From Phytophthora colocasiae (lineage: Eukaryota > Oomycota > Peronosporomycetes > Peronosporales > Peronosporaceae), in contig JAGKQI010000100.1 in the NCBI GenBank assembly GCA_018806915.1, forward strand, positions 2,914,001 to 2,978,000: a DNA stretch of 64,000 nt, in the 5' to 3' direction. The notes under the pieces were generated by a model. The model was not told the DNA's origin. It made no database searches and saw only the letters and a list, made by a program, of their open reading frames with translations. Positions within the stretch are counted from its first letter, which is position 1. Every line of letters begins with the position of its first letter. Made by a program: the position numbers and the translations under genes. Of the stretch, positions 10,147-21,295 are shown one piece after another.

Positions 10147-13100
10147 TCACTCAGGGTCTTCCACGATCCTGACGCTATCGAATAATCGCTCATATTGCTC
10201 AACAGACACCCATCGGCCTTCGTCGTCGTTTTCATCGTCCGCGGGCTTGAGCTGGTACTCCAGTACATAGTGCCCTGCCTTGTTTCTTCGTCGTCTGCGT
10301 CGAACTTCCACCAAGATCGTGTCCGATTCGTTTCGTCCGTCCTGACCGCCCATTGTCGTTCGACCTCGCTTTGCGCCGCTAACTGCCTTGGTCGCGCTAA
10401 CTGCCTTCGTCGCTGAGCTAATAGGCGCTCTTGCCGTCGTGCCGTACGTCCGTGACTCGTGTTCATCCTCGTACGCTAACCGCTCGTCAATATCTGCCGC
10501 CGTCTTTGCTAATAACTCGGCAGGATAAAAATACGTCACCAAAAACGAAACATGCGCCACAACAAACTCGCCATCTCCGTCCTGGTCCTCACGCTTTAGC
10601 AGGAAATTGTCGTAACCCGCAGGTTCGATGATCTTCATCGGTCCAATCCACACGTGAACAAACTTTGACGCTTTTGCTCCTCGTGGTGGCCTGTACATCC
10701 AAACTCGATCGCCAACTCGGAATTCTCTCCGTGCTTGTACGTTGCGGTTGTAATACCTCGCCTGTCGCGCTTGTTCTCGTTCTCTCGCTTCGTGTGCACA
10801 CTTGTAACTAGATTCCATGGCTACCAACAGTCTCTTATGATAATTCGTAAGCTCGCCAGCTTCCGTAACACTCGTTCCTCTCAGTAATTCGTTCGGTGAA
10901 CGAAGCCGTCGTCCCATCATTAGCTCGTTCGGAGACAACTACACCGTTGAATGTCGTCCCGAATTGTACGCGTACACTGCAAAATCAACCCACGTATCCC
11001 AGTCGTGCTGCAAGTCGCTGTTCATGTATATCGACACGCAATCCTTCCATGTTCGATGAAAACGCTCAACTAGCCCGATCATTTGTGGTCGATATGGTAC
11101 AGGTGTAGTCTGTTCCGCCTGTAACATCACCATTAGTTGATCAATAGCCTTCCCGGTCAATTCAGGGGCTCCGTCCGTAAGAAGTTCTCGAAATGCACCA
11201 AATTTCAACACCACATTGCGCATCAGAAACTCTGCCACCTTCTCCGCTGTGTGTCTCTCCACCGTCGTCGCTACTGCGTATCTCGTAACGTACTCGAGAG
11301 CCGCGATCACGTATCGTTGTCCGCCGTCACTCGTAGGTAGTGGACCTGCCACATCCAACGCCCACCGATCACATACATCGCCTCCTTTCAAACTTCGTAA
11401 CGGAGGAATGACCTCCTTCGGCCTTGCCTTCCTACTACCGCACTCTTGACATCCGCGCACCCATTGTTTCACCTCTCGCTGCAGATATGGCCACCAATAG
11501 ATCTGTGAGATCCGTCCAAAAGTATGGGGAGCCCGTAAATACCCAGCCCACACTGAATCGTGACATTCCTTGAATACAACCGCCCATAGTTTCGGAGGTA
11601 GAATTACTCGTTCCCCTGCCGCCGTGCCGATCAATACCAATCCGTTTCGCTTCGTCACTCTCATTCCTCGATGTCTGCCCGCGTTCAACAGCTTCTGGAC
11701 CAACTGATTCTTGTCCTGTGCTGCCATGATCTCGTCGTCCGTTAGTTGTAGAGTCTGCTCCTTCGCTCGACGTGCTTCTCGTCCTCACACTGCTGCGTCT
11801 CTCACCGCCACCGTTTCTGGTGCACTGCTACCGACTCGTTCTTCGCTCGCTGTCTCGCCGTCGTCATACCGGGGCCGTAAAGGAGGAATCTGCTCCTTTG
11901 TCTGTCGTTCCCTCTCCGTACGAGTCTGCTGTCGCCTACCCGTTGTCCGTCTATTCGTCATCGGTGCCGTCGCCGTCACCGGTTCTCTTCGTGTCGTTTG
12001 CTGCTCCGCCGTATCATCAGATGCACATGTACGTGGTGTCACGTTCTCCACGTCTCGTTCAGCCGCACGTCCGTCCTCACACGTCTGCCTCGTGGCCGAA
12101 GCCCTGCTGTTCCGTGAGTTTGTCGGTTCAGGCTCCGTTCTTGCACCCACATGTTCAGTGTCCGCGCTCACCGTGTCACCAGGGGCTGGTGCTACTGCCC
12201 GTAACTCCGCTTCCAATTGCCGTAGTTCCTCCGCTCGCTGCGCTTCCATCGCGCGCCGTCTCGCCGCCCGTGTTTGCGGTCGATTCACCGTCTGCTCGTC
12301 ATCCGCACTCACCGCCGCGTTACCGCCCACATCTTCCGCATTTTTCACCGCCTTGTCACCGGACAACTGTCGCCGCTTCCTGACTTTTAGTGCAGCTGCC
12401 GTTCCCGTACCCGGCTGCTCGTCGCCCTTGGTACCGGTACCCGTAGTCGCCGCCATGGTCGCCGTTGCTGGTGCGATCTCCTCCGCACTCTCGTCCATCG
12501 TAGCTAGCCGTCGTGCCGCTCTTTGCCTTGATTTTCGTCGTCGGCCGACCGCCGCCAATACTTTTGCCGCCACTGGAGCTCTAGATAGGGCATCTGCCAC
12601 CACATTCGTACTACCAGGCCGATAAACCACGTCAAAGTCGAACTCCTGTAAGGTTAGAGCCCATCGATGTAACTTGCCCGTCAACTCGGAGCTCGTCATC
12701 AACCACTTTAACGCCGCGTGGTCCGTCACAATGGTGAACCTCCGTCCATATAAGTAGGGTCTAAATAGCTTGATCGCCCAAACCACCGCGTAACACTCCA
12801 ACTCCGTAATTCCGTACTTACTTTCCGTAGGGCTGTTAACTTTACTCGCATATGCAATGGGTTGCCACCCGCGTCCGTCATCTTGCAGCAAACACGCGCC
12901 CAAACCAACCGTACTAGCGTCCGTTTCCACTCGAAATGGCAACTGAAAATTAGGATACCGCAAGACTGGCTTCGTCGTCAGGATCTTCTTGACCGTTTCA
13001 AAGGCCTCTTCCTGCGCGTCTCCCCACTCCCATGCTACACTCTTACGCAACAACTTGGTCACTGGTGCCAACAGCGATCCAAAATTCGGCACAAACCTCC

Positions 13101-15621
13101 GGTAGTAACCCGCCAAATGCACAAAGCGCTTCGCTTCCTTCACGTCCTTCGGCCTTGGAAAATCTCGCACCGCCGTCACTAAACGCTCTAGAGGTTGTAC
13201 ACCGTCCGCACTCAACCGATGTCCCAGATATTCCATCGAAGTAGCTGCGAACACGCACTTCTTCAGCTTCAATGTCAGCCCTGCTGCCGCCAACCGCTCT
13301 AACACGCACGCCAACTCAATAACGTGACGTTCAATACCGCCTCTAGTGTACACCACGATGTCGTCCAGATACACCAAGCAATTCGTCCATGTCAATCCGC
13401 GTAACACGTGATTCATCATTCGCTGGAAAGTAGAAGGAGCGTTTGTCAGGCCAAATGGCATCCGCACAAACTGAAACAGCCCTTGTTTCGACGTAAACGC
13501 TGTCTTCTCTCGATCTGCCGCTGCTACCAAAATTTGCCAATACCCCGCTTTGAGATCCAAAGTCGTGAACAGTAACGCACCGCCCAACGCTTCTAAAGTT
13601 TCATCTATCCTGGGTAACGGATACACGTCCTTCCGCGTAACCTTGTTCAAAGCACGATAGTCCACGCAAAATCGCACTTCGCCGTCCTTCTTTCTAACTA
13701 GTACGACCGGGAAGCCCCATGCTCCGTTGCCTTCCTCAATCACACCAGCTTGTAGCATCTTCGTAACGTTCTCTTCGATAATCGCGTCTTCCGTTTGTGC
13801 CTGACGTCGTCGTTTCAACATTATTGGCCGTGTTTCTCCCGTGTCGATGTGGTGTTCCACGTCCAAAGCTGTTGCCGGTGGGCAATCACCCGTGTCTTTC
13901 GTTAACGTCCTGTATGCTCGTAGTAGCTTCAAGATCATTTGTCGACCGCCCTCGTTATCCACGCCAATGTTCACCGAGTTTTCGTCATCCAGAGGCGTTT
14001 CGGTATCGCCCAATTCGTCCATCCAGGAGAGTACACGATCTCTCTGTAGCGCTCCATCCAATTCAAGCACCGACATGTCCTTATCGATGGGCACCCACAC
14101 GCCGAGCTCTCGCTTCGAAGGTAGACAAACGTTTTCATTACTTGAATTTATTGCTGGTACCCACGCACGTCCGTTCTGCATCTTCGTTACCGTCGCTGCT
14201 AGCATCACTGCGCCTGCCGTTTTCGTAGGAAGGAACACTCCTTGCTCGCCGTCCGCTGCTGCCACCGCCACTGATATTGGCGTCACCGCGTTGCCGTCCA
14301 GCATGTGTCGTCGTGCCAACCGTACTGCCGCTACTCGTGCGTTTCCGCCGTCGTCATACGTTCGAAAGGGGATCGTCACCTTCCGACCGTCCACCGCGTA
14401 GCGAATCTCGTTCTTGTCGAAATCCATAGTCGCTCCGTGCTCTTGCATAAAGTCCACGCCCAAAAGAAACTCGTCCGTGCACCCATCCACGATACAAGCG
14501 TCTACCGTGACGATTTCGTCGAACTCTGTGTGCAGTCGGAACCGCCATACACCCACCACGTCGAGTAGAAATCCTCCGACACCTTCTACGTAATCTACTG
14601 GGGCCACTCCGTCCACTCTGTCGCCGTATTTCATCCAGTCCGTTCCGGCGATAGTGTACCGGGCTCCACTGTCCAGCTTCACTTGTCGACGCACACCACT
14701 CACCGTCACGTTCGTTGTCGGTAATCCGTCGCCCGCGCAGATGTGCTCTTCCACATTATTCTCGTTCTTGTGTTCCTCGTCTGCTTCGGTACTGTGCTTC
14801 ACCAAGTTCACGTGCGCTGTCTTCGTTGGATCTACCGTCCGCGTGTTTCTCGTTCGTTGTATGACTCGCAGTGCATCTTGTGCTGCAGCCGTTCGTTCCT
14901 GTCGACGCGCTTCGCTACAACGTGCAACTTCTTCTTGTACTTCCTGCCGCCGTCGTCGCTTCTCGGCCAACCGCTGAATCGCCTTCCGCCGTTTCGCTTT
15001 TTTCCGTGCTTGTCGCCGGAACAGCCGTGCTTGCTTCGCCGCTTCTTTCGCGTTTGTCACCGTGGGTTCGGTACTACTCGCCACTGGTTCTCCGCTCCCG
15101 TCAGCATCCGTACTCTCAGCCAACTCCGACTGTGTGCTTCCAGCGTTGCTTGTACCCGCCGTCGCCATCACCGTGACCGCTGAATCCACGTCCTTCGTCG
15201 TCAACGCTGCCGTATCATCGGTGGAGCCCGCTCGTGGTACGCCTTCTCCAGTCTTGACAACACCGTCTCTCGATGCGATGCTGGCTACCGTCGCGCCTTC
15301 TCCAGTCGGGAACTCGTTGCCACCATCTTTATCCTTCGTCACCGTCCCAGTGGCCCGCACGTATCTCGCTGCGGCCATTGCCGGTCTCACCGTAGCCAAG
15401 TACAAGTCGGAACGTGCTTCGTCGTACTCGCTTCCATCCTCATTCATCCGCTTCCTCACCTCGTCCAACTCACTCGCCACACGCGCCAGCTTTTCAGCTT
15501 CGCCTGCGTTTACCTTCGTCCGTCCGACGTCCGTCGTTTCTCCATCGTGTTGGGGATCTCGTGCACTCCCCGGACGTCGCAGTCCCGCTCCTACGCCCGG
15601 TGATCGTTTCCCGTGGTCGCG
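10147..15621 (-). pseudogene. pol: Gypsy-A pol polyprotein, two in-frame stops
   Basis: One continuous frame on the minus strand, open from 15621 and broken only by TGA at 11785-11787 and TAG at 10939-10941; it ends at TGA 10147-10149. Order: coiled-coil/basic N-terminal region; aspartic protease (VKLDSGARYTIAG, near 14680); reverse transcriptase (VYLDDIVVYT, near 13360); RNase H (TDASTVGLGACLLQ, near 12940; TDHAALKWL); a ~270-aa low-complexity charged linker; integrase with an HHCC finger and LDVAGP...TDGAPE...VERFHR catalytic acids (11370-11060); a C-terminal tail resembling a chromodomain (HYVLEYQL...GRWVSVEQYERLF). It overlaps gag in the -1 frame and has no good ATG of its own, so it is probably made by frameshifting. 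The stops should truncate the product before integrase unless read through. Confidence 0.88.
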
Positions 15622-17951
15622 TTACCCCGTTCTCCACGTCGTTTCAAGTAAGCGTCATTGCGTGCTCTCGCTTCGGCGTCCGGGCATTCTTTTGCGAAGT
15701 GTCCAAACTTCTGACATGCGTAGCACTTCACACCGTTCGGGCACTGCCGTATGTCGTGGCCTCTGTTCCTACAGTTGCTACAGATGGCTTCCGCCTCGTT
15801 CGCCCCTGCCCCGCGTCCATGTGTCCGAGCGTCTCGTTCGCCTGACCTGCCACCCGATTGTCTGTCCGTCGTCACTTGTAACACAGGCGCCGTGCTCTTC
15901 GGCTTCCGTTTGGGCTCAGCCTCGTCCTCACTGGATTCCTCGCGTCGTACCTTGGGCTTCTTCGACCTTTTCTGCGGGTCCTTCTTCGCAGGAGCAGCCG
16001 TCCGCTTACGTTCTTGCTTCCGTTTCGCCCAGTACCTCCGATTCCAGTACCGCCCAACTGGCTCTTCATACATTCCAGTGAACTTGTTCCAAACGCCGAC
16101 GGGGTTGGTGTAGAGCGTGAAACCATCCGGATCCACGTCAGCCGTCGCCGCACTTGCCAGATTCTCTTCCGTCACAGGGAGCTTAATCCCTCCGATTCCA
16201 GGCACAACCATAGTTGCTTGATTTGCACCCGTCACTTGAATTGGTACCGCCGCCGGTCCGTTCATATACGTCTGCCCAAGTTGCTGCATCCGTGGCGCCG
16301 CAGTCCCCAACGGGTCGTTCAAGTCCCTCGCCTTTCGCACCGCTTGCTCCAAGGTCTTGGGTACGGGTGGCTGCTTCACCAACTGCCGCGTCACTCGATC
16401 AATTTCTCGGTAAAACTGCGCCAAGAACACCCTCTCTTCCACGTCGTTTCTCTCGGCCGCTTCTCTAAGTCCCGCTGCGAAGTCTGCATATGACTCTCCG
16501 TGGAACATCTTCCGTGAATTCACTCGCCATTCCGCTTCGTCGAGGTTCACTGGTGGTCCGTATCGTTGCAGGAGGCCTTCCTTTAAGTTCGTCCATGTCC
16601 GGTCTTCGGGTCGCAGTCGTCTGTCGTAATTTACCCACCATCGTGCTGCGTTGTCCATGAGTTTGTTGCCCAGAATGAAGTACAAGGCATGGTCACTCCA
16701 TTCTCCCCGTCCAGACTCCTTCGCTCCTTGTAGTGCCAGGTCTACTCGGTCCACCCACGTCGATGCAGATACGCCCACTTCGGGTTTGAAGGATGGTAAG
16801 TCTAATTCCTTGACGCTTTTTCGTGAAGGTCTTCGGTCCCGCCGTTTCCGTCGAGGTTCTCTTCGTTCTCGTTGCTGGCGTCGTCCTCGTCGCCTTGCTC
16901 GTTCGTCTCGTTCCCGACTGCCTCGCCGTCCGCGTCGACGCCGTTCCGGTCTTTCTCGTCGTACTCGTCGTCGCCCGTCGTCCGACTCATCGCTGCTGTT
17001 CGTTGACTCGCTACTCGACGCACTACTGGAAGAGCTGCTCGAGTCGCCGCTGGACGAATGACGTCCGTGGTCGCTTCCACGCCAAGACTCGTCCGAACTG
17101 CTAGCATCTTCCGAGGATGGGTCGTTGTCTCCTCCAGGTGCCGCTTGCCCGCGTCGTCGAGATCGCGACCGATGATGACTTCGTGGTCGTCCCGATCTTG
17201 CGTGACTCCTTGGTCGCCGTTGTTCATGTCGGGGTTCGCTTCGGTCTCGTCGAGCTACCGCTGCCCGTCTTGGTCTCTCTGGATGGTCCCGTGGAATTGA
17301 TTCCTCGTCCTGTCGCACTTGGCGTTGGTCAATTTCTCCTCGGTCGTTTCGTAGCTGCGCTATCTCCATTTGCAATCGTTGGATCACGGCTTCCAGGTTC
17401 TCCGGAGCTGTCGTTTCCTGAGGCCCAGGGTCTCCTGTCAGGTCTTCCGCGACGGCCTGCGGTGCACGTCCCGATTCGTGGGTGCCTTCTGCTGTGGTTG
17501 ACACTCGTGACGTTCTTCTTGGAGCCACTGTCTGCGTCGAGCTGCCGTCGTCCGCACGCCGCGTTGCTTTCTTCCGTCTGGACTCAGCCTTCGACGACTT
17601 CACACTTCGTGAGGATTTCTTGGTCCCCGGGGTTTCTGCAGGCTCACCCACATCCACCGGTACGTCGTCCTTGTCTACTACTGGAGGGCTGCGTCGCGTT
17701 TGGCTTCTCGTCCGTATTGGGGACACTAACAGTTCGCTTGCAGTCGGTGCCCGTTTCTCTTCTAATACTACAGTGCCGTCTGAATCATGATCGTCTGCAC
17801 TTGGACCGTCAGCAAAGTGTTCGTTCTCTTGGGGTGCTTCAGGCTCATGCGAAGTTCGTTTCGATCGTTCAGATGTCTCCCGTGGTGATAATGTCACCGT
17901 TCTCGTTTTGGCTCGGCTCTTCGATCTTGCCATCTCCATTGTTTCGCTCAT
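15591..17951 (-). CDS. gag: Gypsy-A Gag polyprotein
   Basis: Structural capsid/nucleocapsid protein, 786 aa from the ATG at 17951 (MSETMEMARSK). An in-frame ATG at 18005 overlaps the LTR/primer-binding junction, so the inner one is preferred. N-terminal half disordered and very rich in Arg, Ser and Asp (RRRRGRRGSRERDERARRRG); a capsid-like core follows (ADFAAGLREAAERNDVEERV). The C-terminus carries two CCHC zinc knuckles, CSNCRNRGHDIRQC and CYACQKFGHFAKEC. Stop TAG at 15591-15593, inside the pol frame overlap. Confidence 0.9.
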   Translation of the reverse strand: MSETMEMARSKSRAKTRTVTLSPRETSERSKRTSHEPEAPQENEHFADGPSADDHDSDGTVVLEEKRAPTASELLVSPIRTRSQTRRSPPVVDKDDVPVDVGEPAETPGTKKSSRSVKSSKAESRRKKATRRADDGSSTQTVAPRRTSRVSTTAEGTHESGRAPQAVAEDLTGDPGPQETTAPENLEAVIQRLQMEIAQLRNDRGEIDQRQVRQDEESIPRDHPERPRRAAVARRDRSEPRHEQRRPRSHARSGRPRSHHRSRSRRRGQAAPGGDNDPSSEDASSSDESWRGSDHGRHSSSGDSSSSSSSASSSESTNSSDESDDGRRRVRRERPERRRRGRRGSRERDERARRRGRRQQRERREPRRKRRDRRPSRKSVKELDLPSFKPEVGVSASTWVDRVDLALQGAKESGRGEWSDHALYFILGNKLMDNAARWWVNYDRRLRPEDRTWTNLKEGLLQRYGPPVNLDEAEWRVNSRKMFHGESYADFAAGLREAAERNDVEERVFLAQFYREIDRVTRQLVKQPPVPKTLEQAVRKARDLNDPLGTAAPRMQQLGQTYMNGPAAVPIQVTGANQATMVVPGIGGIKLPVTEENLASAATADVDPDGFTLYTNPVGVWNKFTGMYEEPVGRYWNRRYWAKRKQERKRTAAPAKKDPQKRSKKPKVRREESSEDEAEPKRKPKSTAPVLQVTTDRQSGGRSGERDARTHGRGAGANEAEAICSNCRNRGHDIRQCPNGVKCYACQKFGHFAKECPDAEARARNDAYLKRRGERGNATTGNDHRA
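15606..15612 (-). promoter_or_regulatory. Predicted -1 frameshift slippery site GGGAAAC
   Basis: On the minus strand the gag frame reads ac-G GGA AAC-gat, a perfect X XXY YYZ heptamer 12 nt before the gag stop (15591-15593). A -1 slip continues as CGA TCA CCG into pol, whose frame is closed by TAA at 15622-15624 just upstream, so slippage must occur in this short window. A small GGAC/GTCC stem can form downstream; no pseudoknot was modelled. Confidence 0.7.
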
Positions 17952-18004
17952 TTTCGTTCTTCGGGGTTTTCGTTGTCTAGAAATCAGCCCCTGTATGACC
18001 ACCA

Positions 18005-18715
18005 TGTAACACGTCTACTAACACCTGCGTGCCGGCGGGTAATATAGTTGTCCGTGCTTCGCTTACGTTTTCTTGCCTGGGTTCTCCTTCAACGTCCGTC
18101 CAACACTCGATGGCTCGGTTCACCGCGCCGGTACGCCACTCGTCAGTGTGCGCCCCTATTTGTATTACTCTCTACGCTTCGTCCGTCCTACAGCTACAAC
18201 TAACCGGGACTGTAAGGTGCGACTACCTACAGGTCAAACGACTTCGTACTGGGATAATGAGCTCCTCGCACCGTTCAACAACAGTGAGCTCCACGCTTCT
18301 CACGTCCAATGACTGTGAGTCAACCAAGCTTCCTGCTAACCGTTCAACAACGAGTCAGCACGTCGCCTCCACACGTAGCCTTGCCCGAGCCTAGTCCACC
18401 TCGTCAGCCTCTCCGTTTAGCCGTCGCCTTCAGCCGTCCGTTTCGTCCGTCCGTCCGTCCACACTAAAGTTGTGCTCTTCCGTGGCAAAAATCGAAGTGA
18501 GACCTCGCCGTAGCCTCCGTCCAACCCACTGGAAGATCGCCACGTGCTCACTTCCGGGCCTCTAGCTGGAACCCACGGGAGGTATCTAACAGCGACCGAG
18601 GTACTTCAACCACTCCGGCCGACCGCGCATCCCCCGAGGCCACTTCATCGTTCCGCGCCTCGTCCGTCGTTTCGCCTAGCCGCGCGAACCCTTCACGCAT
18701 CGAGGATCCCTTACA
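18005..18715 (-). repeat. Gypsy-A 5' LTR (right copy)
   Basis: 711 bp, the 5' LTR in element orientation, next to the primer-binding site and gag. One base differs from the left copy. Confidence 0.93.
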
Positions 18716-20070
18716 GAGATAATGTAGCACCACTGGCAGTTGAAGACACAATCCTTCACCCAACGCCAATCTAGCGTTAAACTTACTGATGATTTGACGC
18801 TGTTAAAAGCGCATGTGCTGTTCACCGCGTGAATTGTGGTTTCTGTCATCCCAAACTACATGTAGTCACTCTCCTTTTCTACTGTGCAATTTACCGATGC
18901 ATTTGAAAATATTTCTTGCAAGAAAGCTAGATGTAGCTTCTCTTAAGGTAGTAAGTGGAAGCACTGCAGGAGCATGCATGACAATGACCCAAGGACGAGT
19001 TTTTTTCAAGAGAGGCTCTTGATAAAGCTGTGAACGTTACGCATAGAGTCGGAAAACTTCCGCCGTCATGCAATGACTAAGGTTTCGATGGTCGCAAGCG
19101 ACTTAGCATTTCTTTGTGTCCGTGCGTGTCTTTCCGACAAGGTTGTCATTTCGATGTGCGGCGAGCATGAGTTGCTCAACGCTGTAGGTTTTACATTAGC
19201 ATGCCTTAATGCGTGTGTACATGTAGAGTTCTTCATGTGAGTGCGGTTGCAGTGCATGCAATGGCTTCTTGCCAAGCATTCAGTGGCTCGAGGCTCAAAG
19301 CTACATGTTGAACTTCAAGCCGGCGCGCTTGCATACAAATCGCAAGAGTCCGATTGTTACCATTTTATGGGTCAAGGTGCATGCTTATTTTTAATAATTT
19401 AGGCATGAGTGATCGGACCAATTAATCCGCTTCGCGCTCTTCGTTGTTAGCTACTCCATGTAGTTATATCGCACTGCATAGTTCGTTCGGTTCTTCAGTA
19501 TTGTTACAGAGGAGGAATTTGAACTCCTGAAAAGCTTGTTGCCCGCTCAATGTTTGTACATTATAGCTCCGAGCGGCCCGTCATCACAGCAACACTTTTC
19601 AGTGCCTAAGGTCACTCACCACCCGCAGCTCAATGCATGCACCATGTACTCGTATGCCAAATTCTTTGCTCTGGTGGATATGTCCTATAAATTATAACAC
19701 ATTAGAAGCTATAATGTGCGCTTCCAACATCGACGGTAATGCCCGACATTCGTGACCCATTTGTCCTAAAATGGGCACCGGCTGCAAAGACGGCGGGAAA
19801 TTCTTTTTCTCATCGCTGATAAACGCTCCTTCGCATGCTACATGACAGTTAAACGCAACATAGCAGGCCTGATAATAATACAGATAGGGTTTTATAGTGT
19901 TCCGCTGTTACATGCCTTACGGAAGGTGTAGTCGTTTTGACATGGCTTAGACCTCTTGCACGTCTATCGTGCGCGGGATTTGTGTAGGGTGCTGGCCTCA
20001 CTGCGGCATGGGCATTTCCGAATTCAACCAACACTACCCAGCACCAGCAATTCGCCAAAGACCCACCAAA
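18716..20070. other. Intergenic, no gene recognised
   Basis: Flanks the young retroelement. Only short ORFs, with AT-rich stretches. Probably holds the promoter of the membrane protein at 20071. Confidence 0.5.
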
Positions 20071-20805
20071 ATGGCCGATAGCGACGATGACACCACACGC
20101 AACCTGCTGCAATACCTCATCTTCGTGCTGCTGTTCGTGGTTGGGCTCTCGCCTTTCCTGCTTAATCTCTGGAAGAACGCGGCGTACCGCGAGCGGGTGC
20201 GCGACACATTCTGCTGCAAAGACTGCAGCGACCTCTGCGCACGACGGGTGCACTATGACGAAGCGGACTTGCGCACGTTACGCGAACTGGAACAGCCCCC
20301 GCAGCGCGAAAGCGCGGGCATTAACGGTGCCTATCGCATGTACCAGGCCCGGCGGTCGAGACTGTCGCTACGCTTGGCCTCGTGGCGTGAAGACGTCAAA
20401 CATGGCGGTGGCGACGACGACCGTTTGCACCACAAGCTAGCGCAGATCCAGGCTGCACAATACCGTCGCCAGCAGACTCAGCCCGCTCAGGCAACATCAA
20501 CTACAGGTAGCAGCACTGCCTCAACCAACCGAGCCAATTCGACGCCAACCATCCCGTTCGACATTCAAGTTGTGGAGATTAATGACCGCGTGGACGAGTC
20601 CAATAGATCACAGGCAGCAGGATCGTCGAACTCATCAGATCTCTCGAATGACTCGGACATGGAGTCGGTGTACGAGCTGGTACCACCCACGCCCAAGAAC
20701 GAGCAGCGAGGAGCTGTCCGAGCTGGCCGACGGTCAGCGGTTACCGCAGAAGAAGAAGAAGAGGAGAAGGAAGATGTGAGGCCCCGCGACCATGAAATCG
20801 TCTAG
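20071..20805 (+). CDS. Hypothetical single-pass membrane protein
   Basis: 244 aa from the ATG at 20071, in the context CCACCAAAATGG; the frame extends upstream through another ATG near 20008 but the downstream start gives a sensible protein. A short acidic N-terminus (MADSDDDT) is followed by one strong hydrophobic helix at about residues 11-31 (LLQYLIFVLLFVVGLSPFLL), then a Cys cluster (CCKDCSDLC), a basic segment and a disordered Ser/Thr/Gln-rich tail ending in a Glu run. No family recognised. Likely a tail-exposed membrane adaptor; function unknown. Confidence 0.65.
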   Translation: MADSDDDTTRNLLQYLIFVLLFVVGLSPFLLNLWKNAAYRERVRDTFCCKDCSDLCARRVHYDEADLRTLRELEQPPQRESAGINGAYRMYQARRSRLSLRLASWREDVKHGGGDDDRLHHKLAQIQAAQYRRQQTQPAQATSTTGSSTASTNRANSTPTIPFDIQVVEINDRVDESNRSQAAGSSNSSDLSNDSDMESVYELVPPTPKNEQRGAVRAGRRSAVTAEEEEEEKEDVRPRDHEIV

Positions 20806-21295
20806 GCGACACGAGATTTTTTTGAACGAATGAAGTTATAATGTGAATACCACGTGACAAGGGAGTAAGCAAATACTCAAGTGCCGCGAACAATGGAACG
20901 ACCCTGATGGGAGCGCTATTTATTTGGCCGTGAGCCACTGCAGTTGATTGTCCCTGCATCTTCTGCTTGCTGGACTGCAGTTTGCTGTACCATACTTTAC
21001 ACTGCGAACTACACAGTACGAAACACGCATTTAAGCTTATCGAGAAGCGATTTTTAATGCCAAATATTTATTTGTCATTTCCAAGTGCAAGATGAAGTGG
21101 ACGTCAACTTGTTTCACCTAGTAGTGGAAATATGGCGTGCAAAGCTCACAGGACGGTTCTTTGCCATCATCCCGGGCAAGAAGGGTTCGCTAAAAAAGCT
21201 CGGATAGAACGGAACGAGAAGTATTTTTTCCTGTCTTCGCCATTGTTGGAAAGTTTGATACATTGAACTCAAGATCTAACCTTCGTAGCGCTGCG
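20806..21295. other. Intergenic, 490 bp
   Basis: Convergent 3' regions of the membrane protein and the secreted protein. Nothing else seen. Confidence 0.5.

Larger units (their letters stand above)
9426..18715 (-). mobile_element. Gypsy-A: young Ty3/Gypsy LTR retrotransposon
   Basis: 9,290-bp element with coding strand minus. LTRs of 711 bp at both ends begin TGTAA and end TTACA (on +), a 5-bp terminal inverted repeat. Flanks read GAGA on both sides (9422-9425 and 18716-18719), a 4-bp target duplication (5 bp, GAGAT, if the ambiguous T is counted). Order on the minus strand: LTR, a TGG-beginning primer-binding site directly inside (about 17987-18004), gag, pol (protease, RT, RNase H, long linker, integrase, chromodomain-like tail), a purine-rich tract at 10137-10152, LTR. 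The LTRs differ at one position I could find (A in the left, G in the right, around 9844/18423), indicating a recent insertion. Confidence 0.93.

Noticed and set aside
11711..17980. Long plus-strand ORFs opposite Gypsy-A gag-pol (e.g. 11711-12625 and 15062-16081)
   Set aside because: Ser/Arg/Pro-rich mirror of GC-rich pol and gag codons, no domain, and fully explained by the minus-strand genes. Unlike the X/Y antisense ORFs, they lie inside gag-pol rather than beyond it.
19495..19580. Possible tRNA on the minus strand (TTCAAAT loop near 19530)
   Set aside because: A T-arm-like motif is present, but no matching acceptor stem or anticodon arm could be folded.
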